From assembly GCA_035548515.1 (NCBI GenBank), contig DASZSW010000010.1:1-64000 (forward strand): DNA of 64,000 bases, given 5' to 3'. Under the pieces are notes generated by a model. It was not told the origin of the DNA, did no database searches, and saw nothing but the letters and a program-made list of their open reading frames with translations. This document shows positions 8,144 through 17,500 of the stretch, in pieces. How positions within the stretch are numbered: the first letter of the stretch is position 1; each line of letters opens with the position of its first letter. The DNA comes from DASZQY01 sp035548515 (lineage in GTDB: Bacteria > Pseudomonadota > Alphaproteobacteria > Rhizobiales > Kaistiaceae). The position numbers and the translations under genes are program-made.

Positions 8144-8199
8144 AACCTCCCCGTGCGGGGGGGGGGGGGAGCGCCCGAAGGCCGTTTGGGGAGGGCTGC
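8144..8199. repeat. Degenerate palindromic element with a 13-G run
   Basis: This resembles the CCTCCCC(n)GGGGAGG elements found elsewhere in the window, but the right arm has become an uninterrupted run of 13 G (8157-8169), followed by CGCCCGAAGGCCGTTTGGGGAGGG. It lies downstream of the acetoacetyl-CoA synthetase gene. The homopolymer is also a likely sequencing-error or slippage site. Confidence 0.55.
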
Positions 8200-8362
8200 G
8201 TCCACTGAAGAACGGCCCAGTATTAATAGTAAACAAAATCTTAACCGGATTGTATAAATTCGCCTAAAGTAACTACAAAGGCAGATGATCCGAATCTAAT
8301 TGCTCGGGTTTTGTTATAACCCGCTTAACCCGAATTTTATCTCGGCGGGAGCGGCAAACCCG

Positions 8363-9937
8363 ATGATTTCCTGGTTGCAGAATTTCCTTCGCGACAAGCG
8401 CGGCAACGTCGCGACTCTTTTCGCCCTCGCCATCATTCCGATGGTCGGCGCCACCGGCATGGCGATCGACTACGCACGCGTCGCCGCCGTGCGCATCAAG
8501 CTCGCCGATGCCCTGGACGCCGGCGTGCTGGCCGTCGGCACGCAGCCCAAGATGACCGACGCGAAGGCGACGGCGATGGTCGATGGCTGGCTGGCCGTCC
8601 ACATGGGGATCGATCCCTACCAGCTGGACTCGGTCACGCAGGATGGCGATGCCGTGCTCGGCAAGGCCCACGCCGTCGTGCCGATGACCCTGTCGCAGGT
8701 GCTGGGCGTCAAGCAGATGACCGTCACCGCGACCAGCCAGATCATGCGCACGCTCGGCAAGGTCGAGATCGCGCTCGTCCTCGACAACACCGGCTCGATG
8801 GCCGGCACGAAAATCGCGACCCTCATCAAGGCCGCCAACCAACTCGTGGATTCGTTGTCAGTCGCCGCCGACAACCCCAACAATCTGCGCATCGGCCTCG
8901 TGCCGTTTTCGCAGACGGTCAACGTCGGCGCGACCTATCAGAGCGCCGATTGGATCGACGCCGCCGGCAACTCGGCGTCGGCCAAGAGCCTCTTCCTCGG
9001 CCAGAAGGTGAACCGCTTCGATCTGTTCAAGAAGCTCGGCACCAAGTGGAGCGGCTGCGTCGAAACACGCGCCGCGCCCTACGAGCTCACCGAAAGCTAC
9101 GATAAGACGAAGTCCGACACCCTCTACGTTCCATACTTCGCTCCCGACGAGCCGGGTGGGAAGAACGATTGGAATCCGCCCTACAACAACAGCTACCTCG
9201 ACGACTCCTCGACCGCCACCATCAAGGCGGCGCTCGGCAACATCAACATCCCGAACGCCGACTTGTGGAAGTACCAGCAGGGCGATGTCACCAAGTACAA
9301 CGCCGGCAATCCCAAGACCGGCGACACCGGCTTTGGCAGCTACCAGTACGGTCCGAACTCCGGCTGCGACATCGCTCCGCTCCAGCGCCTGACGTCCGAC
9401 ACCAAGGCGGTGAAGAAGGCGATCAACGCCATGATCGCGCAGGGCAACACCGACATCCCGATCGGCCTCGAGTGGGGCTGGAACGTGCTGTCGCCGAAGG
9501 GCCCGTTCAAGGACGGCAAGGACTACAACGACGGCGAATGGCAGAAGGTCATCGTGCTCATGACCGACGGCAACAACGAGAACAACGAGGGCAACGCCAA
9601 GGACGAGTCGTACTACGCCGGCGCCGGCTACATCTGGCAGGGCCGCATGGGCGCCACCTCGGCCGATAAGCCGAAGCGCACCCAGCTCCGCGACGACGCG
9701 CTCGCCACCCTGTGCAAGAACGTGAAGGCTGCTGGCAAGGCGAGCCCCAGCGATCCGTCGCCCGACAACGTCACGATCTACACCATCCGCGTCGAGGTGA
9801 AGAACGGCTCGAGCTCGGTGCTGAAGAATTGCGCCAGCGATCCCGACAAGTTCTTCGACGTCCAGAACGTCAACCAGCTCGTCAGCGTCTTCCAGGAAAT
9901 CGGCGGCTCGATCCAGAAGCTCCGCATCGCGATGTAG
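8363..9937 (+). CDS. TadG-like pilus-assembly protein with von Willebrand factor A domain
   Basis: This protein of about 524 residues has an N-terminal TadE/TadG-type segment (LRDKRGNVATLFALAIIPMVGATGMAIDYARV, one membrane helix) and a large vWA domain with a metal-ion-dependent adhesion site: DNTGSM at about residue 141, and LMTDGNNEN in the second half. Such proteins are membrane-anchored partners of Flp/Tad pili or stand-alone surface adhesins. No tad genes are adjacent, so it is an orphan copy. The upstream 190 bp are AT-rich, unlike the rest of the region, and probably hold its promoter. I chose the ATG at 8363 because the family begins right at the LRDKRGN motif. Confidence 0.88.
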   Translation: MISWLQNFLRDKRGNVATLFALAIIPMVGATGMAIDYARVAAVRIKLADALDAGVLAVGTQPKMTDAKATAMVDGWLAVHMGIDPYQLDSVTQDGDAVLGKAHAVVPMTLSQVLGVKQMTVTATSQIMRTLGKVEIALVLDNTGSMAGTKIATLIKAANQLVDSLSVAADNPNNLRIGLVPFSQTVNVGATYQSADWIDAAGNSASAKSLFLGQKVNRFDLFKKLGTKWSGCVETRAAPYELTESYDKTKSDTLYVPYFAPDEPGGKNDWNPPYNNSYLDDSSTATIKAALGNINIPNADLWKYQQGDVTKYNAGNPKTGDTGFGSYQYGPNSGCDIAPLQRLTSDTKAVKKAINAMIAQGNTDIPIGLEWGWNVLSPKGPFKDGKDYNDGEWQKVIVLMTDGNNENNEGNAKDESYYAGAGYIWQGRMGATSADKPKRTQLRDDALATLCKNVKAAGKASPSDPSPDNVTIYTIRVEVKNGSSSVLKNCASDPDKFFDVQNVNQLVSVFQEIGGSIQKLRIAM

Positions 9938-9974
9938 CTGTGTCGCGCGACGCTTGTCGCGTTGCGCACGAGCG

Positions 9975-12965
9975 CTATCCCGCCAACACCCGCGTCGTCG
10001 GAAACGTGATCCGCACCAGCGTGCCCTGATTGGGCGCGCTGTCGATCGCGAAACTCGCGCGGTTCGCCTCCACCAGCGCCTTGGTCAGCGGCAGTCCGAG
10101 TCCGGTGCCGTGCTCGCGGTCGTCCCGCGACACTGCCACCTGGCGGAACGGCTTCATCGCCGTCTCGATGTCCTTCTCGCTCATGCCGATTCCCGTGTCG
10201 CGGATGCGCACGACGACTTCGCCGGAAGCTTCGAGCGACGACGACACGATCACCTGGCCGCCGGCGCGCGTGAATTTCACCGCGTTGGACATCAGGTTGA
10301 GCAGGATCTGCCGGAGCGACCGAGGATCGGCGACCACGCTCGGCACGTCCGCGCCGAGCGAGGTGCGGATGATGATGCGTTCGCGGTTGGCCTGCGGCTG
10401 CATCAGCGCGACGCATTCCTGGATCGCAGCGTTCACCGGCACTGATTCGAACGCCAGGTCGACCTTGCCCGCCTCGATCTTGGAAAGATCGAGCAGGTCG
10501 TTGATGAGGCTCAACAGGTGCGCGCCGGAGACGTGGATGTCGTGCAGGTACGAGCGGTAGCGCTCGTTGCCGATCGGCCCGAACTTCTCGCCCATCATCA
10601 CTTCGGAGAAGCCGATGATCGCGTTGAGCGGCGTGCGGATCTCGTGGCTGATCTTGGCGAGGAAATCCGACTTCTGCGTATTCGCCGCTTCCGCCGCTCG
10701 CCGCGCCGCGATCAGCTCCGCTTCGACGTTTTTCCAATGCGTGATGTCGCGGAGTACCGCGGCGAATTTGTCTGATGTGCCGATCCGGCCCATCGTCATG
10801 AACAGCGGGATCAGGCCGCCCGCCGGCACGCGCCCGATGATCTCCCGTCCGTCGTTCAGCACTGAGGCCACGCCGTTCGCGGCAAGGCCGTCGAGATAGT
10901 CGAGCGCCGCCTTGTGGCTCTCGTCGGCGACGAGGTCCGTGAAATAGCGGCCGGCGTACTCCGTCGCCTCGATCCCGAACAGCGCCTCGGCCGCTCGGTT
11001 CATGCTGCCGATCTTGCCGCGCTGGTCGATGACGATCACGCCGTCCGTCGCGGTATCGAGAATCGCCGACAGCTCGTCCGCGCGCGCTTCGCTCCGCGCC
11101 AGCTCCAGGGTGAGCGCGTCTTCGTCGGTGGCCTCACGCTTCGGCGTCGCCGACAGCGAAAGCATCAGCGCGGTCGCGCCGGCCCAGGTCACGGCGTGCA
11201 GCCAAGCCTTGACCGAGACGCTGACGCCATCGCGGCGCCGCGCCGCGAGCTTGCCGCCACCATCCGCAATGCTGCCCGCGAGCCCGTCGCTCCCCGGGAA
11301 GATAGCCTCGGCGCCCCCGGTCTCGATGAAGGCGTCGTAGGAATCGTAGCCAAGCAGGTCGAGCAGAGTGCGATTGGCGAACAGCGTCCTGCGGTCGCGA
11401 AACACCGCGATGCCGAGCGGCAGCCGGTCGAGCAGGCGCGTGTCGATGTCGCCCGCTGGTGCCTTTCCTGCATCCTTGCGGGCAGGGGCGGCGGGCGCTG
11501 CCACGATCTCCTCGGCATCCTCTTGCCGCGCGCCAAGCGCCTCGGCGATCCGGCGGAATGCGTCGCGCTCGGTGCCCGTCAGCCGCTCCGGCAGGATGCG
11601 CGTCGGCGTCGCTTCGAGGCGTACGACGTTGGAGGTGGAGGGCGCGGGTGCAGGCGGCGGGGCAGGGGGCGGAGCGGCGCGTTCCACAACCGGATCGCGG
11701 CGCGGACGCGGGCGGCGGTGCGCCGTCCCGCGCTCGATCGAATGCTGCGCGGCCTCATCGGCGTCGTGGTGTGGCTGCGCCAGGTCCGCGGCCGCGGCCT
11801 GCACCTCCTCCACGATCTTCGCGGGAGGCGACGCCGCCGGAGCCTCCGCAACCGCAGTCTCACCCAAAGGCGCGGGCGCGCGCAGAGCAGCGCTGCGCTC
11901 GTCCGGGCGGATGGCGCCGAAGCCGCGGTAGACACCGTTCGCCCCCCGCGTAACGCTCATCGCGACCGGCACCGTTTGCCCGTCGGCAGCGGGCCACAGC
12001 ACCGTCCCGCCAAACGGTGCGCCCTCGAACCCGAAGGCCGCGGCGACCGTCGACCATGGATGGCCCACGATCGCCGCGTGTTCGGCGCCGACGACCTCCG
12101 CCAGTTCGCCGGATACAAACGTGAACCGCTGCTCCGCATCGGCCTCGAAAACGAATTGCACAACGCGTGGCGGCTGGGCGGTTGCCGAATTCTGCGCCGG
12201 CTCCAATGCGGCCGCATCGGGCGCGGGATAGGAAGCCATCGGCGCCGGCCCCGCCTGCGGCGGCTCGCTCGGCGCCGTCTCCTCGGGCGGCACAAACGCC
12301 GGCGGCGCCGCGCGGGTACGTGCCACCGCGGCAGCGACGACCAGGAACAGCGCCCGCCCGTCAGCGTGGAACGGCGCCACCTGCGTGTCGCGTGTCCCGC
12401 CGCCCACCGTCAAAGCGTCACGCGCGACATGTCCCTGCCGCGCCGCATCGTCGATGAGATCCTTCAGCGCCGGCGTCTCTGCGCCATCCGAGCCGGCGAC
12501 GATCTTTCCGTCTGCCGTCGCCACTGCCGCGAGGCCATCGCGTTCCGCCAGCATGCCGACCAGCGCCTCGGCCCGCGCCGCAAGCGTGCCGCCTGCCGCG
12601 CCTGCCGCCGCGATGGCCAATACCGCGCGCGACCCATCGTCGAGGTTCAGCCGCCGGCATGCCGCGGTCAGCGTCGTGACACGCACGCCCTGCCCGAACC
12701 GAAGCATCTCCAGCCGCGCGGCATCGGTCGGCAGAACGCGCGCCAGTCGCGCCACCTGCGCCTTCAACGGGTTGAGGTCGGAGAACGTGACACTGAGCGC
12801 ATCGCCTATCGCGCTCGCGCCAAGCAGGGCCGCCCCCGCGACGTTGGCGTAGAGAACGTGCGAACCGTCGGCCGCGAAGACGAACGCCGGCCGCGGGTCG
12901 AGCAACGTCTCGCCGACCGCCGCAACCGCGACCATGCCGAGATAGGATGTGGTCTTCCCGTCCAT
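9975..12965 (-). CDS. PdhS-like PAS sensor histidine kinase (PleC/DivJ family)
   Basis: This large cytoplasmic kinase is 996 residues from the ATG at 12965 (1034 from 13079). It carries a degenerate N-terminal PAS (FVFAADGSHVLYANVAGAALLG), low-complexity Pro/Ala linkers in the middle, two further PAS modules (RLPLGIAVFRDRRTLFANRTLLDLLGYDSYDAF; ILDTATDGVIVIDQRGKIGSMNRAAEALFG) and a HisKA/HATPase core with FLAKISHEIRTPLNAIIGFSEVM, the DHp signature of the PleC/DivJ/PdhS group. The size, the lack of membrane segments and the core resemble Brucella PdhS, which controls the cell-cycle regulator DivK. The name is by family resemblance. It runs convergent with the TadG-like gene, 37 bp apart. Confidence 0.85.
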   Translation of the reverse strand: MDGKTTSYLGMVAVAAVGETLLDPRPAFVFAADGSHVLYANVAGAALLGASAIGDALSVTFSDLNPLKAQVARLARVLPTDAARLEMLRFGQGVRVTTLTAACRRLNLDDGSRAVLAIAAAGAAGGTLAARAEALVGMLAERDGLAAVATADGKIVAGSDGAETPALKDLIDDAARQGHVARDALTVGGGTRDTQVAPFHADGRALFLVVAAAVARTRAAPPAFVPPEETAPSEPPQAGPAPMASYPAPDAAALEPAQNSATAQPPRVVQFVFEADAEQRFTFVSGELAEVVGAEHAAIVGHPWSTVAAAFGFEGAPFGGTVLWPAADGQTVPVAMSVTRGANGVYRGFGAIRPDERSAALRAPAPLGETAVAEAPAASPPAKIVEEVQAAAADLAQPHHDADEAAQHSIERGTAHRRPRPRRDPVVERAAPPPAPPPAPAPSTSNVVRLEATPTRILPERLTGTERDAFRRIAEALGARQEDAEEIVAAPAAPARKDAGKAPAGDIDTRLLDRLPLGIAVFRDRRTLFANRTLLDLLGYDSYDAFIETGGAEAIFPGSDGLAGSIADGGGKLAARRRDGVSVSVKAWLHAVTWAGATALMLSLSATPKREATDEDALTLELARSEARADELSAILDTATDGVIVIDQRGKIGSMNRAAEALFGIEATEYAGRYFTDLVADESHKAALDYLDGLAANGVASVLNDGREIIGRVPAGGLIPLFMTMGRIGTSDKFAAVLRDITHWKNVEAELIAARRAAEAANTQKSDFLAKISHEIRTPLNAIIGFSEVMMGEKFGPIGNERYRSYLHDIHVSGAHLLSLINDLLDLSKIEAGKVDLAFESVPVNAAIQECVALMQPQANRERIIIRTSLGADVPSVVADPRSLRQILLNLMSNAVKFTRAGGQVIVSSSLEASGEVVVRIRDTGIGMSEKDIETAMKPFRQVAVSRDDREHGTGLGLPLTKALVEANRASFAIDSAPNQGTLVRITFPTTRVLAG

Positions 12966-13171
12966 ACCCCTCGCCGTCCCGAAACGCCCCCCGGCCGTCT
13001 TCGCGTCGCGAAGGCGTGGAACGGCGGCGGCCCCCTCATCCCGGCTTAAGAAATACCGCCTGGCCGGGGCAGGGTCCACGCGCCCCGCCGCGCCATTTCG
13101 TGCACGGTTAACCAGCGTCCGCTATTGTCGCGGCCAGGGGGTCTGCCAATCGTACAGGGAGGGCTGAAACC

Positions 13172-13546
13172 ATGCAGCCGACGCGTTTCGAAATCCCCGA
13201 ACAAATCCGCCAGGCCGCTGAGAGCAGCGTCAAGCAGGCGCGCGATGCCTTTGAGCAGGTGCTGGACGCCACCCAGAAGGCCGTCGCCGGGGTCGGCGGC
13301 TCCGCCTGGTCTTTGGGCGAGGGGGCAGCCGACCTCCAGCGCCAATCGCTGGCCTACCTCGAGGAAAATATCGCTGCCTCGTTCGATCTCGCCCAGCGTC
13401 TGGTGCAGGCGCGGACGTTGGAAGAAGTCGCCGCCCTGCAGCAGGAATACCTCCGCCGCCAGATGACCGCCCTGGCCGAGCAGGGCAAAGCGCTCGGGGC
13501 GATGGCAACGAAGGCCGCCACGGAAACGCCGCGCAAGAAGAAGTAG
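13172..13546 (+). CDS. Phasin family protein (short)
   Basis: This 124-residue, almost wholly helical protein has the phasin pattern FEIPEQIRQAAESSVKQARDAFEQVLDATQKAV, then SLAYLEENIAASFDLAQRLVQARTLEEVAALQQEYLRRQMTALAEQGKALG and a Lys-rich tail. Phasins coat polyhydroxyalkanoate granules and stabilise their surface. An SD sequence (AGGGAGGG) precedes the ATG. It is followed 135 bp later by a second, longer phasin gene, and it diverges from the PdhS-like kinase. Confidence 0.9.
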   Translation: MQPTRFEIPEQIRQAAESSVKQARDAFEQVLDATQKAVAGVGGSAWSLGEGAADLQRQSLAYLEENIAASFDLAQRLVQARTLEEVAALQQEYLRRQMTALAEQGKALGAMATKAATETPRKKK

Positions 13547-13578
13547 CGGCATCCTCGCCGCCGGCGGCGGCTGGAACT

Positions 13579-13614
13579 ATGGTGCATCGCAAAATTTATG
13601 TTGCAATGCACCAT
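13579..13614. promoter_or_regulatory. Inverted repeat upstream of the second phasin gene
   Basis: ATGGTGCATCGC (13579-13590) and GCAATGCACCAT (13603-13614) form 12-bp arms with one mismatch around a 12-bp AT-rich spacer, about 70 bp before the phasin start. TGC/GCA-rich dyads upstream of phasin genes are typical targets of the PHB-responsive repressor PhaR, so this is a candidate PhaR operator. Assignment to PhaR is inference. Confidence 0.5.
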
Positions 13615-13681
13615 GCCCTCACTTATATCATCTGCATCCGAGGCAGGCATCGTCCTGCCCCCCGTTTTGAGGACCGCAGCC

Positions 13682-14200
13682 ATGACCACAGCCGCCAAAA
13701 AGGCCGCGAAAGCCGCCACTGCCGCCGCTTCCACTCCGTTCGCCTCCGTGACGAGCCCGTTCAACGGCACGTTCGAAGCGTTCAGCTTCCCCACCCCGAG
13801 CTTTGAAGTCCCCGCCGCCGTCCGCGAGTTTGCCGAGAAGTCGGTGACCCAGGCCCGCGACGCCTACGCCAAGCTGAAGACATCCGCTGACGAAGCGACC
13901 GCCTTGGTCGGCGAGAGCCTGGAGACCGCCCGCGAGGGCACGCTGGCCATCGGCCTCAAGGCCGTCGACGCCGCCAAGGTCAACAGCGACGCCTCGTTCT
14001 CCTTCGCCCGCGACCTGTTCGGCGCCAAGACGATGTCCGATCTCATCGAGATTCAGAGCGCCTTCGCCCGCAAGCAGTTCGACACGCTTACCGGTCAGTT
14101 CAAGGAATTCCAGGCGCTCACCGAGAAGCTCGTCACCGAGACGACCAAGCCGGTGACCGACAAGGTCCAGAAGACCTTCAAGGACCTGAAGGTCGCCTGA
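13682..14200 (+). CDS. Phasin family protein
   Basis: This 172-residue phasin has a Lys/Ala-rich, PHA-granule-type N-terminus (MTTAAKKAAKAATAAAS), then FEVPAAVREFAEKSVTQARDAYAKLKTSADEATALVGESLETAREGTLAIGLKAVDAAKVNSDASFSFARDLFGAKTMSDLIEIQSAFARKQFDTLTGQFKEFQALTEKL, the classic phasin_2 pattern of long amphipathic helices. The ATG at 13682 is preferred because upstream in-frame codons overlap the inverted repeat and are not family-like. A strong rho-independent terminator follows, so the two phasins may be separate or nested transcripts. Confidence 0.93.
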   Translation: MTTAAKKAAKAATAAASTPFASVTSPFNGTFEAFSFPTPSFEVPAAVREFAEKSVTQARDAYAKLKTSADEATALVGESLETAREGTLAIGLKAVDAAKVNSDASFSFARDLFGAKTMSDLIEIQSAFARKQFDTLTGQFKEFQALTEKLVTETTKPVTDKVQKTFKDLKVA

Positions 14201-14222
14201 GCGGAACCTCCCACCACTGACG

Positions 14223-14258
14223 AAAAGGCCCGGACGCACCACGCGCCGGGCCTTTTTC
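14223..14258 (+). terminator. Rho-independent terminator after the phasin gene
   Basis: AAAAGGCCCGG (14223-14233) pairs perfectly with CCGGGCCTTTT (14246-14256) across a 12-nt loop, and the right arm ends in a T-rich tract. It lies 22 bp after the phasin stop codon and separates it from the tRNA gene. Confidence 0.9.
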
Positions 14259-14317
14259 TTTGAACTTGAACGCCCCCCGCGATCCGCCTAGTTTCCGCGG
14301 CGCTTGGGGATACCCGT

Positions 14318-14393
14318 GCAGCTGTAGCTCAGTTGGTAGAGCGGCGGATTGTGGATCCGTAGGTCGTTGGTTCAAGCCCAACCAGCTGTACCA
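14318..14393 (+). tRNA. tRNA-His (GTG), lacking encoded G-1, with A73 and encoded CCA
   Basis: A complete cloverleaf can be drawn. The acceptor stem is GCAGCTG (14318-14324) with CAGCTGT (14383-14389), including a G1:U72 wobble pair. The D arm is GCTC/GAGC, the anticodon arm GCGGA-TTGTGGA-TCCGT with anticodon GTG at 14351-14353, and the T arm GTTGG-TTCAAGC-CCAAC. The discriminator is A (14390), and CCA is encoded (14391-14393). The base before position 1 is T, not the G-1 almost universal in tRNA-His, and position 73 is A rather than C. This matches the exceptional tRNA-His described in a clade of alphaproteobacteria, which is read by a co-evolved HisRS; hisS lies at the window end. Confidence 0.97.
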
Positions 14394-14567
14394 TTCCCTT
14401 TCTCCACATTGATCGCACTCCTTCCGCCGGTGCCCGCAGCCGCCGGCGCTGTGTTCGGTTTCGCACAGATTCTCTGCACTGCCTCACCCCGATAAGTTGC
14501 ATTTGCAGTTTACAACTGCCGCTCGCACTGCCTAGTTTTTCAGCGCCGTGCGGCGGCGGAGGCCAAA

Positions 14568-17500
14568 ATGATTCGTCATTCGAAATTCGACACCGAATTT
14601 TTGAGCGGACGTCGCACGTCGAGCAGACGACCCATCCTCCTGCTCGGGACAGCCATCGGGTCGACCCTGTTTTTTGCCTCCCCCTCGTTCGCTGCCGTGC
14701 TGTGCGGACAGGCCGGGCCGTCTCCGATCTTCCAGACGGCAAGCATCGCGCTGGTCTGCGTCAACAACGACGATCGTGTTGCTCCTTCCGGCGAGGACGC
14801 AATCTCGCTGTCCACGACGGGCAACAACAGCGACATCACTCTCACCAATACCGGCCACCTCACCGCGACCGCGTCGCCATCGGGCGGACGCGGCATCTTT
14901 GCGTCGACCAACGGCATTGGCGCCGACATCACCATCAACAACTCGGGCGCCATCGACTCGTCCGGCCACGCCATTATGGCGACCGACGATGGCTCGCATA
15001 CCGGCACGAGCGACGACACCCACATCCTGATCATCAACTCCGGCGGCATCCAGACCGGCGAGGGCGCTGGCCTGATGGGCCGTGCGAGCTACGGCACGGG
15101 CAACGTCGTCGAGATCAGGAACACCGGCGCGATCACGACGGGGGCGAACCTCTCCGAGATCGGCGGCTCGACGGGCATCTTCGCTTCGGTGGGCGGCAAC
15201 AACGGCCTGGCCACTGTCACCAACGACGGCGCGATCACCACCGAGGGCGATACCGCCGCGGGCATCTCGGCGGTTGCGAGCTACTACCACGGCAACAACA
15301 GCGACATCGTCATCAACAACGGTGTCCACGGCACCATCATCGCGACTTCCCCCGACGCTTTCGGCATCTTCGCGTCGGCCGGCAGCGTCGACCCGGCCGG
15401 CGGCGTGCCCAACGCCAACAACGACGGCACGGTCATCATCAACAACGCCGCGTCGGTCAACGCCGGCTACCACGGCATCGGCGCCTACTCCTACGGCACC
15501 AACGGCACGATCACCCTCGGCAACACCGGTGCGGTAACGTCGACAACCGGCGCGTCACTCCTCGCCAAGTCGAACAACGACAACGCCGATATCAATATCA
15601 CCAACAGCGGCAGGCTGACCGCACAGGGCACCGATCCGCTGGTTTCCCACGGCATCTACGCGGCGACGAACGGCGTCGGCGCCGACATCACCATCAAAAA
15701 CACGGGTGAGATTGACTCGAACGGCCACGCCATCATGGCGACCGACGATGGCGCACATACCGGAACCAGCAACGACACGTACGTTTCGATCACCAACTCC
15801 GGCAAGATCAACACCGGCAAGGGCGCCGGTCTGTACGGCCGCGCCAGCTACGGCTCGGGTAATGTCGTCGAGATCGTCAACACCGGCGCGATCACGACCG
15901 GCGTGAACACGTCGCCGATCGGCGGCGCAACGGCCATCTTCGCCTCGGTGGGCGGCAACGGCGGCTTGGCAAAGGTCACCAACGACGGCGTGCTCACGAC
16001 TGTCGGCGATACCGCCGCCGGCATTTCGGTGGTCGCGAGCTACTACCACGGCGACAACAGCAACATCATCATCAACAATGGTGTCCACGGGACGATCATC
16101 GCAAACGCTCCCGGGGCTTTTGGCATCTTCGCTTCAGCCGGCAGCGTCGATCCGACCCCGCCTGATGCTGATCCCAACCCCAACAACGGCGGCACGATCG
16201 TCATCGACAACGCCGCGTCGATCACATCGGGCTACCACGGCATCGGCGCGTATACCTACGGTACGGGCGGTGACATCACCCTCACCAACAGCGGGCGGAT
16301 CACTACTACCGGCACCTCGGATTCCAATGGCATCGTGGCCATCGCCAATGCTTCTGGCGCGGTGGTTTCGGTCGTCGATAGCGGCGCGATAAACGCGCTT
16401 GGCTTCGGCATTGTTGCCCAGGCGCTGGGCGCCGGTTCCAGCCTCTCCGTCGATGCCAACGCCGACGTCTACGGCGCCGTCGGAGGCGTTCAGATCGTGA
16501 CGGAGGAGCCGGCCACCCTGAACGTGGGAGTCGGCGGTTCCGTCAGCGCTGGCAACAACCTGGCCGTATCTGCGAGCGGCGGACCGCTTACCATCAACAA
16601 TAGGGGCGCCGTCTATGGCCGCCTTGAGCTGGGCGACGACTACGTCGGCGATACGTTCAACAACCTGAGCACTGGCTATTTCCGCGTCGTCACCGACAGC
16701 GACTTTGGCGATGGCGCCGACGTCGTCAACAACTCCGGCGTCATCGACGCATCCGGCGGCGGCACCGGCAATAAATCGTTCGTTGCCCTCGAGACCCTGA
16801 ACAACACCGGCGGCCTTGTCTCGCTGGTCGACAATCACGCCGGCGACCACTTCACGACCTCCGGCAACTTCGTCGGCTCGGGGACTTCGCTGGTCGGCCT
16901 CGATGTGGATTTCAGCAATCCGGGCGCCGCCGACGTCTACACCATCCAGGGCAATTCCTCGGGGACGACGCGTGTCGTCATCAATCCGACCGGCATTACA
17001 CCCGGCACGCCGCACGTTGGCGACATCGGTGTGATCGTCGTCAACGGGACCACGTCGGAACCCGATTTCGACCTGGCTGGCGGTCCCGTCAACGCTGGCT
17101 TCTACGCCTACGATCTTTTCCTCGACGGCAATACCCACGAGCTCCGCTACGTCGGCCTCGGCAACGCCGCCTACGAGCTGCCGGCGGGCGTGACCGGCGC
17201 TCAGGATCTGTGGCAGGACGGCTTCAACCTCTGGCAGGATCGCATCGCGAGTGCGCGCGACCATCACACGACCAACGTCGGGGAGCCCGCCGCCTGGATA
17301 CAGGCGATGGGGAGCTGGTCGCACCTCGACCCCTCAATCACCTTCGAGGCGTCCGGCCGCACTGAGACCCTGAATCTGGACAACAGCCAGAGCATGGGCG
17401 GCGTTCTGGCGGGCGTCGACTTGAATACCGGCTCGTTCAATGGCGGCGACGTCATTGTCGGCGCCACCGCCGGCTACGTGACCTCGCTTCTCGACTTCGA

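Noticed and set aside
10914..13049. A 711-codon open frame on the plus strand
   Set aside because: Antisense to the PdhS-like kinase; Arg-rich composition without domains.
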